From the NCBI GenBank assembly GCA_018881555.1, contig JACAXG010000074.1, forward strand, positions 3,603,081 through 3,667,080: 64,000 nucleotides of DNA, read 5' to 3'. The notes under the pieces were generated by a model. That model was not told the origin of the DNA. It was given only the letters and a program-made list of their open reading frames with translations, and did not search any database. The DNA comes from Amblyornis subalaris (lineage: Eukaryota > Chordata > Aves > Passeriformes > Ptilonorhynchidae). Positions 13,901 to 27,964 of this stretch are shown here, in pieces (position 1 is the first letter of the stretch; every line of letters begins with the position of its first letter). The position numbers and the translations under genes were made by a program.

Positions 13901-16900
13901 TCTGGCTGTTCTGGGGCAAGCAGGGAGAACNCATCAACGGTTCTGCTTAACAAGGCAAGGACACTTTGAACTGTGAAACATTCTTAAAACCAGGCTGAAG
14001 AAAAACAGAGGTAACTTCCCTTATTAAATCTCAGCCTTTCAAATATTCTTAAATNTGAAAACATAGTTTCAATAGTTTTCAGGCACAAATATCCACTAAA
14101 CTCAAAATACTCCTTTGAAAGCTTTCTTCTCTCTTGCTGAGAAGTACATTTATGTATTCTCAGCCCTGAGAGACAGAACAGGATAATTTCTGAGACTACA
14201 GCGCAATGCAAATTCATTGCTGGTCAAGTGCCTTTGATTAAAGCACTCTTCCCCAAGGTGAATTCATCCATTATGTTAAACCAGTCTTTGACTATTGAAT
14301 GTCTTCAAACAGGTATTTCTTAAATGCTGCAAGGCTTTCAAATGCACCAACCTAATCACTGTGGGAAGACTGCATTAAAGAATTCCACAGTAACTTGTGA
14401 TTATAAACCCCTGGTAAAAACTACCTTTTCCTTATTTTCTATTTCTTCCAAAATTGCATCTACANTCATCTGGAGGTCTTCAACTCGTATGGATTCTCTG
14501 TTATCCTGTGGATCTGCAGTGTTCCAAGGCAGCAATTCCAGAGACAGTTTTCTCAAGGACCTATGCAAATCCTTTTAAAAGAAGGGAAGGGAGCCAACTT
14601 ATTTTAGAAACTGCTTAAAGTTGTTTTTATTATAGAAATGGGCAGATTTTCTGTTTCTCATATGCAAAAACATTCCAGCACTGGAGAGTGTAAATTTTTA
14701 GTTTTCATGGAACTTAAAGCACAGTGTCTTGCTGACATTCTTTGATTTGAAAAGAACAGTTACAGTCAAAAAATATTACTTTTGCTATGTATTACAGTTT
14801 CAGTGAAATAGGAAGTATTGGTCACAAAGAGTTTGGCTTTAAACAAAACTATTTCACTTGTATGTGGATCAAAAAGTCACCGTTCTGGCCAGACAAAGGG
14901 AAGAAAGAGAATGCACATCATTAACATGTGAAGTCCAGACTCTAAAGCTCAAGTGTCTTCTTAGGGACTCAGCCGTTAACAAAAACATATAAAGGACTTA
15001 CACAGAGGAGTATCTCTGTTACATATTTCACATGGACAGCAGAATTATTTTAGAAATTTAACAGCAAGTCAGGCAATAACAAAAGCTACACACAAAACCC
15101 CACAACTACACCCAGGGAGGGACCAAGGAGTGGTCAGCAGATGAAAGGAAGACCAAGAAGCTGAGTACAGTAAGTGGTGTTACCTTTAGGGCCTTGAGCT
15201 GGTCTGCCCACATTTCTATAGTGAGTGGAAGGTGCTCAAATCCACATCTCTGTCCATTCTCTTTAATGCAGTTTTTCACTGGCCCTTTGCTGGGCCGGAA
15301 TATTAATGGAGGAGCTCTTGGGCTTTGCAGAATAGAATCAATATGGGACAAAACCTTCAACAACAAATAACAAATGTTATTGCTCAAATATGTATGAGGT
15401 TTGGTGATAAAATCTCTCTCTATCACAGTCATGACTGTCTAAAATTAAATCATAAATAGCTCCAACATTACTATCAATCCAATATTACTATTGATGAATT
15501 TTACACATGCATTCAATATGTAATAGATTCAAAGATTTAAACATATACTAGCTAGAAGATATGCAAAAGTAATGCAAATATATACTTCCNTTTGAAGGAT
15601 ATTTAACATGTATCTACTTGAGGCATTGTTACTTTCACAATTTACATTTTGCTAAGTTTTATTTTATTTGGGCTTTTTAATTCAAAGAAAAATAAAAGCC
15701 ACTATCTCCTCAGGCATGTTTAAAACTGTAACCTAAGGATCTNTTTTGCTCAAGATCTTGAGCAAATCCCCTGTCCTGAAAAGGCTTCAGCTAAATCACA
15801 TTTACCAGCCCAGTGTCTGCTGCTTTGCTGTGTTTTCAGGTAGTTTACACTGAGGCAGAACAATTAAGAACCAGCCTACATTAACTGCCAAATCCAGAAC
15901 ATTACTCATCTTGCACAGAGGATTTGATAAGCCTTCTTAACCTCAAACCAGCATGCTCCAGTTTACATAGCTAAACAAAACATGTATAATATTTCATTGT
16001 ACCAGTGCTAGAAACACACAGTACAGATAGAATTTGAGTACCTGCAAGTATTGCTGGCAAGCTGCCTGCAGCTGATCCACTCCTGCAGCGCTCCCAGAGT
16101 CTTTCTTTTCTTCTCTTCTTTCTCCGGTCCTACTCCCTGAAGATCTGCCAAAATACACGCAGTGGGTCACACAAGCAGCCTTAGCAGGAGATGCTGCCTT
16201 TCAACTTGATGAAAGAACCAGGTGTGTAGCACATACACTCACACCTACAAAGTCAAATATCCATGTTATGATGCTGGCCAATAGAATTCCATCAGACTCA
16301 AGTAGCACAGACTGACAACACAATACCTAATGCAAATATCACTCATTTATCTCAAGTCTCCAGGTTGAGGCTACACCANACTGCATGCTGATTTAGGACA
16401 CCACCAGTTTTATTAATACCAGAGTTCTACTATGGCTGAAGACNTAAAATCCAGAATTTTACTCAAAAGGTTCAAATTCCAAGCCCAGTCGTTAAACACT
16501 TCTACTGGAACATCTTTCCTGGTTTACTATGCAAAGCTCACTACTCTTCTTCATCTAAATCATACCCACCACATGAGGAAAAAAGACCATTTAAATATAC
16601 ACAATGTGTAGATTTATTTTAAAAGTTTAAGTGATGTCTTTTTCAGGCTTTAAAATATTTAGCATTCAGTATACACATGCACAAGTGACTAAGTGAAATT
16701 ACAGATAAAAACAGTTTTTTAATACTATATCTTTAATGTCTTCAATGTATTTTCTTAGCAACATTTCAGAAAAATAACAAAGTCAATTGCTAAGAATAAT
16801 ATGGACATAACTTCAGTAGCTGCAACATTTTGCCAACTCATACTTTCACATTCATAATCCATAATGTAACCAGTAGCTTTCTTTACAGCTCATGGAAGCA

Positions 16901-19900
16901 GCAAACACCACAGATGGCCCTGTACATATTGCCCGCCACAGCACTCAAATCAAATCCACAGAGACAAAATGAAATAAAAAAAGACATGCTGGTGTGCCCC
17001 CATTTGGAGACCCTGCCATCACTTCAGAAATACAGAGGGCTTGAGAGGTCCAGCAGCATTTGCTGCCCATAACCAGGCTCCAAAGCATGCTGATAAAGTA
17101 CATGCTTTATAAGCTATTCTCTACATTATGGGTTCCAGAGTAACTTTCCCTTCAGAAGTCCAGAGGATTCATGAAGGAATATACTTACTGGATAGNTTTT
17201 TTTAAAGTTTTCTGTAGTTTCTTCACTTGGTGCTTGTAAAATTTTAATTCCTGTGCACTTGGCCTGTTAGAAAGAAAAAGTATCATGTTATATGTCTTGC
17301 ATTGGAAGGTATCTATAAAATTCATCCAAGCAACAAACTAAGAAAGCTTTGCCAGTGCCAAAACATCATTCTGGAAATGAAATTCTGCTACATTTGTCCA
17401 TGACAACAGCAATAAAGAGCCAACTAACCATTAGCAGCTGTTATTAACAGTGCAGAGAGGAAAGTTTGGCTGTTGCTGCCATATCTTATTTCTTCAATTG
17501 CAGATTTCACACTACACTTTTACAATTGCTGGTGCTTTGTAAAGCAAAGTCTACTGAAATACCCTTACAAAGGATGATATTTATCCTTTCTCACCTTATT
17601 TCCAAATCTTTCTTGAGATTTATATTTTCAAGCAAAAGCTGTTCGTTCTTGGCTTTTGTTTCAGTAAGTTGCTTCTGGAAAGACTGCAACATAGAATAGG
17701 GTTATTTCTTTTATTTCACTCATTTCATAATCAGCAAGCTTGAACAATTTAAGGTATGTACATGTTAAGAAGGGTTCCCAATTGCCTGTACAGCAATTGG
17801 ATAAGGAATAAGATGATTGAGACCAAGAGCCTGGTGCGTTAGACCCCAGGTGGAGAGCTGTGACTAAGCAGGTCTTTGAAATCAACAGCAGACTCACAAC
17901 ACAGAGCTGAGTATTTGCACAAGGACAGAGAACTCTGCCCANAGAGTTTACAAGTTCAGAAGACATGACAAGAACAAGGGACAGAAATCNAACATGTTTA
18001 TGTTTCTATGTGGCTCTTGAAAGGTTACCATTGAGAAATCTGCACTGACTTATTCTTGGCAGTTCCATACCGTGAGCAGTGCTTTGTAATTAGGAGTAGC
18101 ATCCAGATTTAAGAATTCTTCCTTGCTTTTTACTTCTGTCTGTACCTGGTCTTCATCTTTTTTATATTGCCTATTGGGAAAAATAAATTGGTTCAGCTTA
18201 CTGCAATTCAATTAGCTCAAAAACTTAAGTTGGTTTAGTTAGCACTTATGTGCAATAATAACATTCCCATAAACTANAAGGTAAACAGAATAGAAATTCT
18301 GCCCTAAGACCCACTGCTCTAATTTCTGGGAAAGCTGCTTCATATGGTAACTAAGTGCACTTATCCACAGGAGAAACTCCAGTACAAGCAAATCCCATTT
18401 CAGTTTTCAAGACTGTAATCTCAAGCTATAGGAATGTCTCAGGTATCTGTTTGTTGCTTTGTGCCATGTAGGCACCACGATAGAGCTGAAAACCTTTAGT
18501 TTTGGGAGATGAATAGACTGAGCACAGCTAATGCAGTAATTCTGGCTGTAAACCATGGCAAAAGAGAAAGGGAAAAAAAAACACAAACAAAAAAGCTCAA
18601 GTATCTGAATATCTGAATCCCCCAAAATTCCTAGCTGTCCAGGTCTCCTGACTGAGAAGCTGCTTATCCTGACTGCCAAGCTGCTTAGCCTGACTGCCAG
18701 TTATTCCCTGGAAAAATCAAAATTTCCATGACCATTAAAACCCTTTGCTGTTTCTTATGTGCTAGTGATACCTGGAGCACAGAATATTTACCACTATAAG
18801 ATTTAAAAACAGTAAGGGGTAAAAAAACTTTGAACAGTAGAACCATAAGGCATTCAATGAGACCTACCTCAGCTCCTTTTTAATCTGACTAATTTGAGAT
18901 TCATAATAATCAATTAGACAAAGGTACCTGAAGAAAGGAAAAATGTTGATTTTGAATTTCAGATATTCTCAAAAAACTCATACTGTGACCGACCCAGAGA
19001 AACAGGTCAGCTTACACAGNTGCACTGCACTTTGGAAGTGGCTGCTCCAAACAGTGGGTTACTCTCATACCAAATAAACATGGTTACACTTTGCCAAAAC
19101 AGAAATGTAGAGACATTAAATCTGCACTAGTTTAGAAGCAGCAAAATATTCAGGAAGAGGGAAAAAGCTAAATCTGCCCAACAGCCTCTTCATCTTATAA
19201 CCGTGGTTATGCAGCAAGATTAACAGAGCGGCACAGTCAAAATAAAGTGCCTTGAGCACTCTGAGATTGTCTGGTTTGGAGACAGATGAGAGAGCACAAG
19301 GAACCAAATTCAGTGATCCTTCCTCTCATACAGTGAGGGCTCAAGGAAAAAGCTGGACACACACAATCCCTCTTAAAAGCTTCCCAGGTGAACATTGCTG
19401 GCTACGCCTAGAAAGCCAGGTAGTATCAGTACAATAAAGCAATAGCTACCTCAGGCCTAAGAANTGGCAAAACTCTGATTATAGCAGAGCTACGGAAATC
19501 CTACTGGCAAGAGACAGAGTCTTGAGATACTTTAGGAACTTACCCTAAAGTACCTGGAAGCTTACAGCAAGCCTGCAGTCAGCAGTTGCAAAGATCACAT
19601 CCCAAAACTGGAAGGGCTCTTTTTTGGGGGGCTGAGAATGGTGTTTGTTGGGGTTTTTGTTTGTTTTTAATCTACATTTTTAAATGTTAGAGTCCCAGGA
19701 TGAGATCATCCTAGCAGACACTGCAGTTCCAAAGCAGAGTGAATCATTCCCTTCCCTTTGCTGACATCTAGTGTGGGCAGTGGGTGGCAATTTTTTTTAA
19801 TTTCTGCCATGGATTTATCTGGCTTACAATTTCAAAAAAGAAAAAGATCACTGGGCTGATGTACTGTTACAAGAATTCATATTTTATCTTGTACCCCTAG

Positions 19901-21816
19901 GGTCTCCAGATTTTTTATTTCCACACATAAATATCAAGAAGCATTACTTTAAAATCTCTTTCTTCATTTAATGTTACAGGTGTGTCACCAGTGTAAGAGA
20001 ATCGCTTACCGCTGATCCAGGAGAGACTTGGGAGCCCTTTTGCAAAACTGACAAAACATTTTGTTTTGAGTGGCAACACGGTACCGCTCCTCCATCCCAA
20101 CCTTCCTCAGCTCCTTCTGCAAACGGGCAATAATCTCTTCCTGTTCTTGCAGCTTCTCCTGCTGCTGTTGGTATTTTACCTGTGAACAGGCAATGGGAGC
20201 ATTGTTGAATTGTTCTGGCCCACGAGCTGACTGTACTGTACAAGCCCAGGTACACACTTGGTCCCAAGGAGGATGAGCACTTGGGTTTTAGCCATACTGA
20301 AGAGACAGTGGAAGAGGGACACAGATATTTTTCTAAGTTATTGCTAGAAAATTCTGCGAAGTTTGAAGAAACTTAGCTGTAGACAGTGTACTAACCCTAT
20401 GACCCAAGACTCATGTTTATTTTGATCAATGTGAATATTTTTAGACCTTTCATAAGTCAAAAGTTTGAATCCTGAGGCAGCACTATCTGAATTACCCGTG
20501 AAGCCTGTTGGTCTCTTTGAAGTTCTTTGACTTGGTTCTGTTGCTGGCATGCTTTAGCTATCGTTTCATCTTCCAGCTGACAAATTTTGGCCCTAATGTT
20601 TTTCACCACATTTTCCAAATCATTAGCCCGTTGCTCTTGCCGAGATGCCCGACCTTGCTCCAGTCGTACCACATCTCTGAAAAAAAATTAAAATCCTTGA
20701 TTTAAATTAAACTCATTTCACTATAGACAGTGCAGAAAGCACACACCTTACATTATGCGATGATGTTTGATAATATCCTGTGGCAGCAGGTACGGGAAGA
20801 AGCAGCAGATGAAATAATGGAAGAGCTCAAAAGGAACTGCAACAACATCGCTGCATATTGGACAATAACCTCAGTAAAGGTCTTAGGCCTCTGGTGAGAC
20901 AANATCTCCACCAGGCAGGAGATGCACACTGATAATACTTTTAGTTTGCATTAGTAGGTAACTTCCACTGTGTCTTACCTAAGACATCGATTCGCCTCCA
21001 TAAGTCCCTGCATCACCCTCTGCTGTCGCTCAGTGTCTTCCACCAGCGTTTGTAATGCAAGTCTTATTCCTAGAGAAGAGTTAGTGTCTAGGACAATCAC
21101 ATCTGGAGATACAAAATGTGAGCAAAGTTGCAGTGAAAGGCTTTTAACAGCTGAAGAAGATTGCCCGTCTGCTGCCATTTGGAAGTGACAGCTTTAGAGA
21201 TGCCTTATGAACTTAGGCTTTTTATTTCCAAATACAAAAAGGGATGAAATTACCATTTCCTTACCTGATGTATCTCTGCAGCTTTGGGGGGCAGCAAGAC
21301 TCACAGGTTTCAACCCATGACGCATTAATAGCTTGTTTAGGTTATCCCACTCTGCCTTCTCCTGCTGCAGTTGGGAGAAAAANGGGCAGAAACCTGAGTT
21401 GTCCACATCAGCTGTGCAGGCAGTGGAAGGTACCAAATGCCCCCCAATTAAACCAAACCAACCCCAAACAACCCCCAAGAACCCCAAACCACTACAGGAG
21501 GGCTTGTGAAACGCTCCAATTGGATCCGCAAAACACATCGGGGAAAAGCGTACTTAACACCGCACTGCATGCTCAGTTTTCCTGATCTCTATTTGAACGC
21601 AAAATACGTGCAATGAGTTAAATTCGCCTCTTCAGAAAACCCAAACCACCGGCCCTCGGGTCCCTCCAACGCACCCGGGGCGCAGCGGCCCCACCGCGAG
21701 CGGAGCCCTCAGAGAGGCGGCAGCGGCTCTGCGGGTTTATGGGCTGTTCCCGCGCGTTTTGTCCCGCTCCAACCACCCAGCAGCGACACCCGGGGCCACC
21801 AGGGTACCTCAGTCAT
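10940..21816 (-). CDS. CEP70: Centrosomal protein 70 (complete, 16 coding exons)
   Basis: Coiled-coil centrosome protein; family knowledge links it to gamma-tubulin binding, microtubule organisation and ciliogenesis. Exons in transcript order: 21816-21808 (MTE), 21364-21265, 21102-20979, 20676-20496, 20179-20010, 18927-18868, 18170-18071, 17683-17595, 17263-17189, 16144-16042, 15354-15184, 14571-14425, 13910-13742, 12529-12415, 11468-11389, 11001-10940. Phases join without a break to 584 residues (human about 597). Diagnostic segments are [19 protein letters not shown], long Gln/Lys/Glu coiled coils, [17 protein letters not shown], and the TPR-like [16 protein letters not shown] near the C terminus. 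Single N bases fall in several exons. The start is chosen because MTE splices onto EKAEW as in mammals. The frame is also open upstream to an ATG at 21993, so a longer N terminus is possible but would have to begin upstream of the likely transcription start. Confidence 0.93.
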
Positions 21817-22350
21817 GGCGAGGGCCGCAGGGCTGGAGAGGGGCCGCTTGGCAGGCCGCGGAGCCGCTCGGGCGGGAGCGCAGCGGAGGGAGCGGGCGGG
21901 CGCGCGGGCGCGGGGCGGCGCTGCGCGGGCGCCGCCATTTTGCGGCGCGGGAGGTGAGGGGAGGAGACCGGACGGAGGTAGGAGCGGGGCCACGGCGGGA
22001 GTGCCGGGGGGGACGCGGGGCTAATTGGGGGGGGAAAATAAAAAAGAAAAACTAGAAAAAGCTTGTTGCCGGCGGTAACGGTGGGGGGAGATTTGCTGTC
22101 TCCGGAGCTGATGCGTTTCTCGGTACGCCGCCCCGCGATGAGCGCTGCCGGGATTAGGTAGATGCGGAGCCGTAATCTCAGCCTAGTTTTCAGAACAAGC
22201 CCTTCCGTATAAAGGAGTGAATATCGTCTTGGACTGCTGAGTTGGTCAGCAGAAAGCGCAGTGAGTAGAGGCGGTGGGTGTAGGACAGATGCTTTTCCCT
22301 GGGTCGGAGCCAGCGGGTGGCTGGAGGCGCCGCGCCCGCTCCTTCCTGGA
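21650..22350. promoter_or_regulatory. CpG-rich bidirectional promoter between CEP70 and FAIM
   Basis: A sharp rise in G+C and CpG separates the two divergent genes. CEP70 reads left from 21816 and FAIM reads right, probably with an untranslated first exon here. A possible FAIM donor (GAG followed by GTGAGG) is at about 21953. There is no TATA box. Head-to-head layout of these genes is also the mammalian arrangement, from memory. Confidence 0.75.
21931..21942 (-). promoter_or_regulatory. YY1-type motif (GCCGCCATTTTG on plus)
   Basis: A perfect match to the YY1 consensus. On the minus strand it reads CAAAATGGCGGC, the orientation commonly found just downstream of transcription starts, which would place the CEP70 start near 21,945-21,960. 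The ATG inside it opens an upstream ORF (see findings). Confidence 0.6.
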
Positions 22351-23527
22351 GCAGCGCACGGCTTCCCCTTGGGACGCGGGTGGTACCGGCTGGCCTTCAG
22401 GAAACACGCCTGGCCTAGACTCTGGGTTCGGGTTTGATTTAAAATAAAAGTGTACTACTTCATTACCATGATTTGAAGGAAAAAAAAAANACCAAAACAG
22501 GAATTTATGTGTTCTGGGATNCTTCCTAACCCTTTCAGTACTGATCCTAAATGACATCTAAAATGCACGCCGCAGGATTGCGGCCTGCCGGGGGTGATGA
22601 AGGCTCTGGGTGGCCTGCGGGCACCTCTTCTGGCATCTCCGTAGTGCCCAAGGCCGCTCCTTGTGCTAATCCCTGCCAGGGACACGCGGGTCTGTCCCGA
22701 TCCCCCGCGCCTGCTCCTTGGAGGAGAAGAGGGAAATATTCCTGCCTGAATCCCACCGTGTGCCCAAGGATGCCAGCCTTAACAGGAACCAGAAACTTCA
22801 GGAACGGCCAAAGCAATCCCCTCGGCATTTATTAGCACGTGTTATTATTTGTTTGTTTATCGGTAGGCACAGACAAGGCAGATGATAATCAAATTAATTA
22901 GTGAAAATAATACATTAAAAATCAGTGGTTGTAAAACAGTCACGGTCTAAAAACCTCTTAAGTAAGAAATTAGTTCTTCGTGGTTCACATAGATTTTTCT
23001 GGTTGAATTGCCAGGTCAAATTTACTAATGTGCATGTTGAAAGCTGATACAGTGGTTTAGAAAAGTGAAGAGGTGAAATTACTGCCAATGCTATTTCCCA
23101 TTCCCAAGTTAATTACGGTCTGGGACTGAGATGGGCAGCTCTGGATTGAGTTGCTGTCTGGTCAAGTTGTTCATTTCTGAGCTTTGCCTCACAAATCAGA
23201 CAGGCCATTTTTCTATCCAATAACTGAAAAAGTTATGATGAGCTAGTAAAGTTAGGATAAACTGCACTTACTAATTTGTAAAATATAATATTTTTAAAAA
23301 TATATTTGCCTTTCTGTCTAAGAAGAAAGATGGTTGTATTTTAAGTGTTTTTATTTTGTCGTTTATATGATAGCTAGCACTGCATGCTAGTTAATTATGC
23401 TTTTAACAATGTCCTTTATCTTAACTGGAGAAAACTAGGAAAATTTAGACCTCAGCACTACTCTGCTACTATTCTGCTTTTCTATTTTTTCTTGCTGCTA
23501 ATTGGATTAAAAGGTCTTTTGGTTTCT

Positions 23528-26500
23528 ATGGCATCTGGTGAGGAGACTACTGTCTGTGAAGATGAAGTAAGGTAAAAAATCAGAACTGTGATATAAGCAG
23601 ATTTGGAAAGATATCCACAGTTCCAGTGGTCACTTAGGACTGTATTTAAACTTTAAAAGTTACTTAAATAAAAGGATATCTTGCCAGATCTCTTCCTCTG
23701 TGACTGTGTGTGCAGAGTTGCATATCTGAATGATGTAGGCAGTGTTNATGAGATTACAGACAAATCTGTTAACACAACAAATAGCTGAACTGGCCATACT
23801 ATTTTTTGAAGTCTAAAAGGCTGAAACACTTTATTCGAGAACAATCAAATAATGTATTTTAATGCCTACCAAGAAATAGCAGAACTGTACAGGAGCATCT
23901 TAATTATATAACCTATTGTCACCTGAAATGGGAGTTTTAGTGGTTAGATGGGTAGCTGTGTCTTTGTACTCTTTGTCAAAGTGACCCTGTCTAACTGTCT
24001 GTTTATATTTTGTGATGTTTTGTCATATTTGAATGTTTGAAAANCATGAAAATATAAGCAGTTCTGTAAGCTTATTCTTTCAAGTCTGATTTTTTATTTG
24101 CAAAAAGCAACTTGCCCTGAAGCAGTAAAGCTTTGAACTGCTGACATCAGGAATTGAACTTTCAACAACAATTAATTTACTTTGTTGGTTTCTCCTTAGG
24201 TCTCGGTACAGCCACTTAGAGAAGATGACAGATTTGGTGGCTGTTTGGGAAGTAGCTTTAAGTGATGGTGTTCATAAGATTGAGTTTGAACATGGGACCA
24301 CTTCAGGAAAGCGTGTTGTCTATGTTGATGGAAAGGTGAAATTGCTATGTGCTCAAAATTCACTATGATACAGATTATATAAGTGCACTTCCATGCAACA
24401 TCCATCAGAACAAATAAAAGACTAATAAATGCAAGCGANGTACATTCAGCTAATTACCTAATTTAACAAACTGCATCATACTTTTTTTCCGTTCCAATTA
24501 AGGTGTGAGTATTCATGAAGTGCTTTGCTGTCCTTGGGCAGAGGCACTCTCTGCATACACAGCAGCGTGTATGTGTTCATTCCCAAATAATAGTTCAGTA
24601 CCAAGTTGTCTTCTGAGTTCCAGTTCAATTTTTTAATATTAAAACATGCACTCGGGTTTTTCAATTAATACCCACTGTCTTTGTTTTATTCTACAGGAAG
24701 AAATAAGAAGAGAATGGATGTTTAAATTAGTGGGTAAAGAAACATTCACTGTTGGAGCTACTAAAACAAAAGCTGCTATTAACATTGATGCAGTCAGTGG
24801 CTTTGCATATGAATATACTTTGGAGATCAATGGAAAGAGTCTCAAGAAGTATTTGGAGAACAGGTTAAAAACAACTAATACTTGGATATTGAACTTGGGT
24901 GGTACAGACTATAGAGTTGTTCTAGGTAAGTAAACACTGAGTGACTCCATGTTGCTGCCTTTGAATAAACTTGTGTGCATTTAATAACTGGTAATTAAGA
25001 GAAAGCACAGTTCAGTGGGTTGCACTGATGCAGTATAAAATCCTGTTGGATTAGGAAGTTTGGAATGAGATGCCAAAGACAGTCTGAAAAATAATGGTCT
25101 TGTTATACATGTGTGAGCCTACAGCAGCATGGTCTAGATTTGAAAATAAAACAAAAAAAAAAAGAAAAGATTGGGAGGCATTACTGCTGCTGCATCCATA
25201 GAGCTGCCCTAGCAAGGCAGTTCTCCAGTTGAAGCTTATTACAGAAGTTTTACCTGCATCGTGATCAAACCTCATGTGTGTCTAAGTTTGATCAGCAGGT
25301 GATCAGGCTTTCCTTCCAAAAATCAGCCAAAGTCAAGGAGTCTTTATCTGAAGAAGTGCGACAATGTTATTCTACGTTTTTGATAGATTGATGAGAATCC
25401 TTTTTTGTGCATCACTTCTTATCTACAAATTTAAACTAAAAACTTCAGATTATGTTCTTTCACTTTCTTAATAGCAAGGCAATACATTTCCCAGTTACAT
25501 TACAAGCAGATGGGAAGAAGGGATCCCTTGAGGAATTTGTCCATGGCACCTAGTGGGAAAACTTCCACTTAGGTATTGCTGTATGGTTAGACCTGGTGAT
25601 GAGTTCTCAGGCTATGATTTCTTCTTAAACCTCAGGACAGAATGAACTGCCCTAAGATGAAGGGGGATAGTGAAGAAAGACAATTTTAGTGACAGAAACA
25701 GATAAGTCTCCTCACAGAATTTGAGTCTACCTGTGTTTACTGGAAAGGCAAGCAGGGTTCAACTCTGATGATGCTCTGTGAATGACAATGTCGGTAAAGG
25801 GAATTCCAGAGCAAAGTAATTTAAGGTAGATGTGCTGGGAGAAATAAAAGAATATTCTGTCTCAAATGCAAAAACATCTAAGATTGATATTTAAAGGGGT
25901 ACTTGTTGTTTTCCAGGAAATGTTAAGAATACAAACAGTTTGATGGATGTTAAATAAAGCTACTTTTGAATTAAATCGACCTGGAAAAAATGTTAGAGCT
26001 TTACTGAATAAACAGCACTCACAATTCTGCTACATAATTAGCAGAAATTATGTAATTTTTCTGTCTTTAAGTTTTTCAGTTTAAGACCNTCAGGATATCC
26101 CTGGCACTATTCAGAACAACCCAGTGTTAATAGCCAGGGCTAGGGAGGGGTAAAAATGTATCTTCAAAGGAAAAGTTGATGACAGAGCCTCCTCTCTCCA
26201 ATGTGAGAACAAACCCTGTAGCTCAGGTACTACGGCTACTTAGGAACTTCCTTTGGGAATTGAAAGTAAAATTCAACACTAGATTTTTAAAATTCCTAGA
26301 TCTTTGTCTGTAGCGAGAAAAAATACCTTGTCCTTTCTACTTTCTGTTGTCCTTTTCCTTTACAGAAAAGGACACTATGGACGTGTGGTGCAACGGTCAA
26401 AAAATGGAAACAGCGGTACGTGATCCCCTCCAAAGGCTCTTCCCAGGCTATGGCCACATAACCAAAGCTTAGCAAAACAGGCCCCAGAGGGGCACATTAC

Positions 26501-27964
26501 CTCCCTTTACCAAAGATGCCAAGACAGCCAGGATGCTACTGGTCTGTTCTGAATGACCTTCACTGTATTTTATAATGGGCAGTATTTCAGTTCAACTGCC
26601 AAACATCTGTTTATTTAAGGATAAATTATGCTTTTGTTTACCCGTTTTAGACAAACAAAAGGAATTTGGGTTGGTTGTCCAGGGTTTTTAGGGAGAAAAC
26701 TTTATGGGGAGTGGGAAGGATTTGAATTTGGTGCAGAGTAGAGCTACTGCATCCAAACCTGCTTTTGTTGGTGGTGTGTGAAAGTTGAACACATGTAGTC
26801 TGTTATGATTTTTTCCATCTAGACATGTTCCTAATATTTAGGGCTTAAGACCCTCATTGTAACAAATAAAATCTTTTCTCTTTCTGTGANATCTGCATCA
26901 GTTTTTAGAGCAGACTGACAGCTAGAAGACTTCATCTATCTGGTGTCTTTCTGCATTATGATGGCTCTCAATATGCATGTAGGCTTCCCCATCCTTGAAG
27001 GATGTTTTCTTACCAGGNAAGTGTCAAAGTGGTTCCTACTGCCACAACGACGCCCCTGGATGAGTGCAAATTGTAAAATCAACAGTTCTGCTATACCTGA
27101 GAGTAGGATGAAAAGATTCACCAATGTTTGTTTAGTATTCAGTGGGAGAAATCTCCTCTCAGTGAATTAGGCCTTTTGCTCCTGATGGCTCTCAGCCTTT
27201 TCTGTAATGTACTGAAAGCACTCGGAGGTGTTCTTGCAAGCTGTGAGTGCAGGTTTAGTTGCCAAACTGTGCTTCCATTAGAGCAGCACACAGATTGTTC
27301 TGCTCTCACGAACATTGTGACAAAAACACGGCCATTTCCTCTAACAGGAAATTACATAACTGCAGCAGGAGATGTGTATCCAAGATACACAACTGTCGTA
27401 CATGATTCAGGGATCTGCTGTAGAAGGCATCCCAAATACTTCACCTTTTACTGCCACTTCAGCATAGGTTTGTGTGGCACCTACTGGCTGTGCAGCACAA
27501 CTCAGCTGGAAGCTGCCTTTTCTGTTTTGTTTACTGACATGAATCAGTAATATTGATTCACAAATTCCAACTTTACCATTTCTGATTGTATGAAATTTTC
27601 ATCATCATCTGATACCCACAAATCTTTAATGGGACACCTTGATAAAGCCCTGCCTGAGATTCAGGAGCTTTGTTCAGCTTTTGGGCATTTGTCACAGGTA
27701 CCTAAAGCTGCTGTAACTGTGGGAACTGCAAGTGATCTTGACATTAATGCACTCAAGCTTTTCATTTACTAAAGCATCCCGTGTCTGTTTTTATTCTTGT
27801 TTCCTTTCTCCCAGGGTGAATTTGTTGATGATGGGACTGAAACACACTTCACTGTTGCTGATCACAACTGTTGCATTAAGGCTGTCAGTAGTGGGAAACG
27901 AAAGGAAGGAATTATTCATACCCTTATTGTGGACAACAGAGAAATCCCAGAGGCTGTGGAATAG
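23528..27964 (+). CDS. FAIM: Fas apoptotic inhibitory molecule 1, long-form-like start
   Basis: Cytosolic anti-apoptotic and anti-aggregation protein. Exons: 23528-23571, 24200-24335, 24697-24925, 26366-26415, 27815-27964; phases join to 202 residues. The core from MTDLVAVWEVALSDG at 24225 is highly conserved (IEFEHGTTSGKRVVYVDGK, WMFKLVGKETF, GFAYEYTLEINGKSLKKY, AGEFVDDGTETHF, SGKRKEGIIHTLIVDNREIP), forming the two beta-sandwich halves. The short isoform would start at the internal ATG 24225. The first exon encodes MASGEETTVCEDEV and joins in frame to RSRYSHLEK, which aligns with the mammalian FAIM-L extension. It has a pyrimidine-rich tract and an AG at 23512-23513, so it may be an internal alternative exon rather than a first exon. 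Confidence 0.93.

Noticed and set aside
21709..21993. In-frame upstream ATG giving CEP70 a 59-residue N-terminal extension
   Set aside because: It starts upstream of the probable transcription start, and its Ala/Pro/Arg-rich composition is what a CpG island yields. Kept only as a possibility in the CEP70 entry.
27128..27550. 140-codon plus-strand open frame in FAIM intron 4
   Set aside because: It lacks family similarity or splice-consistent limits, and it lies between two FAIM exons that join in phase without it.
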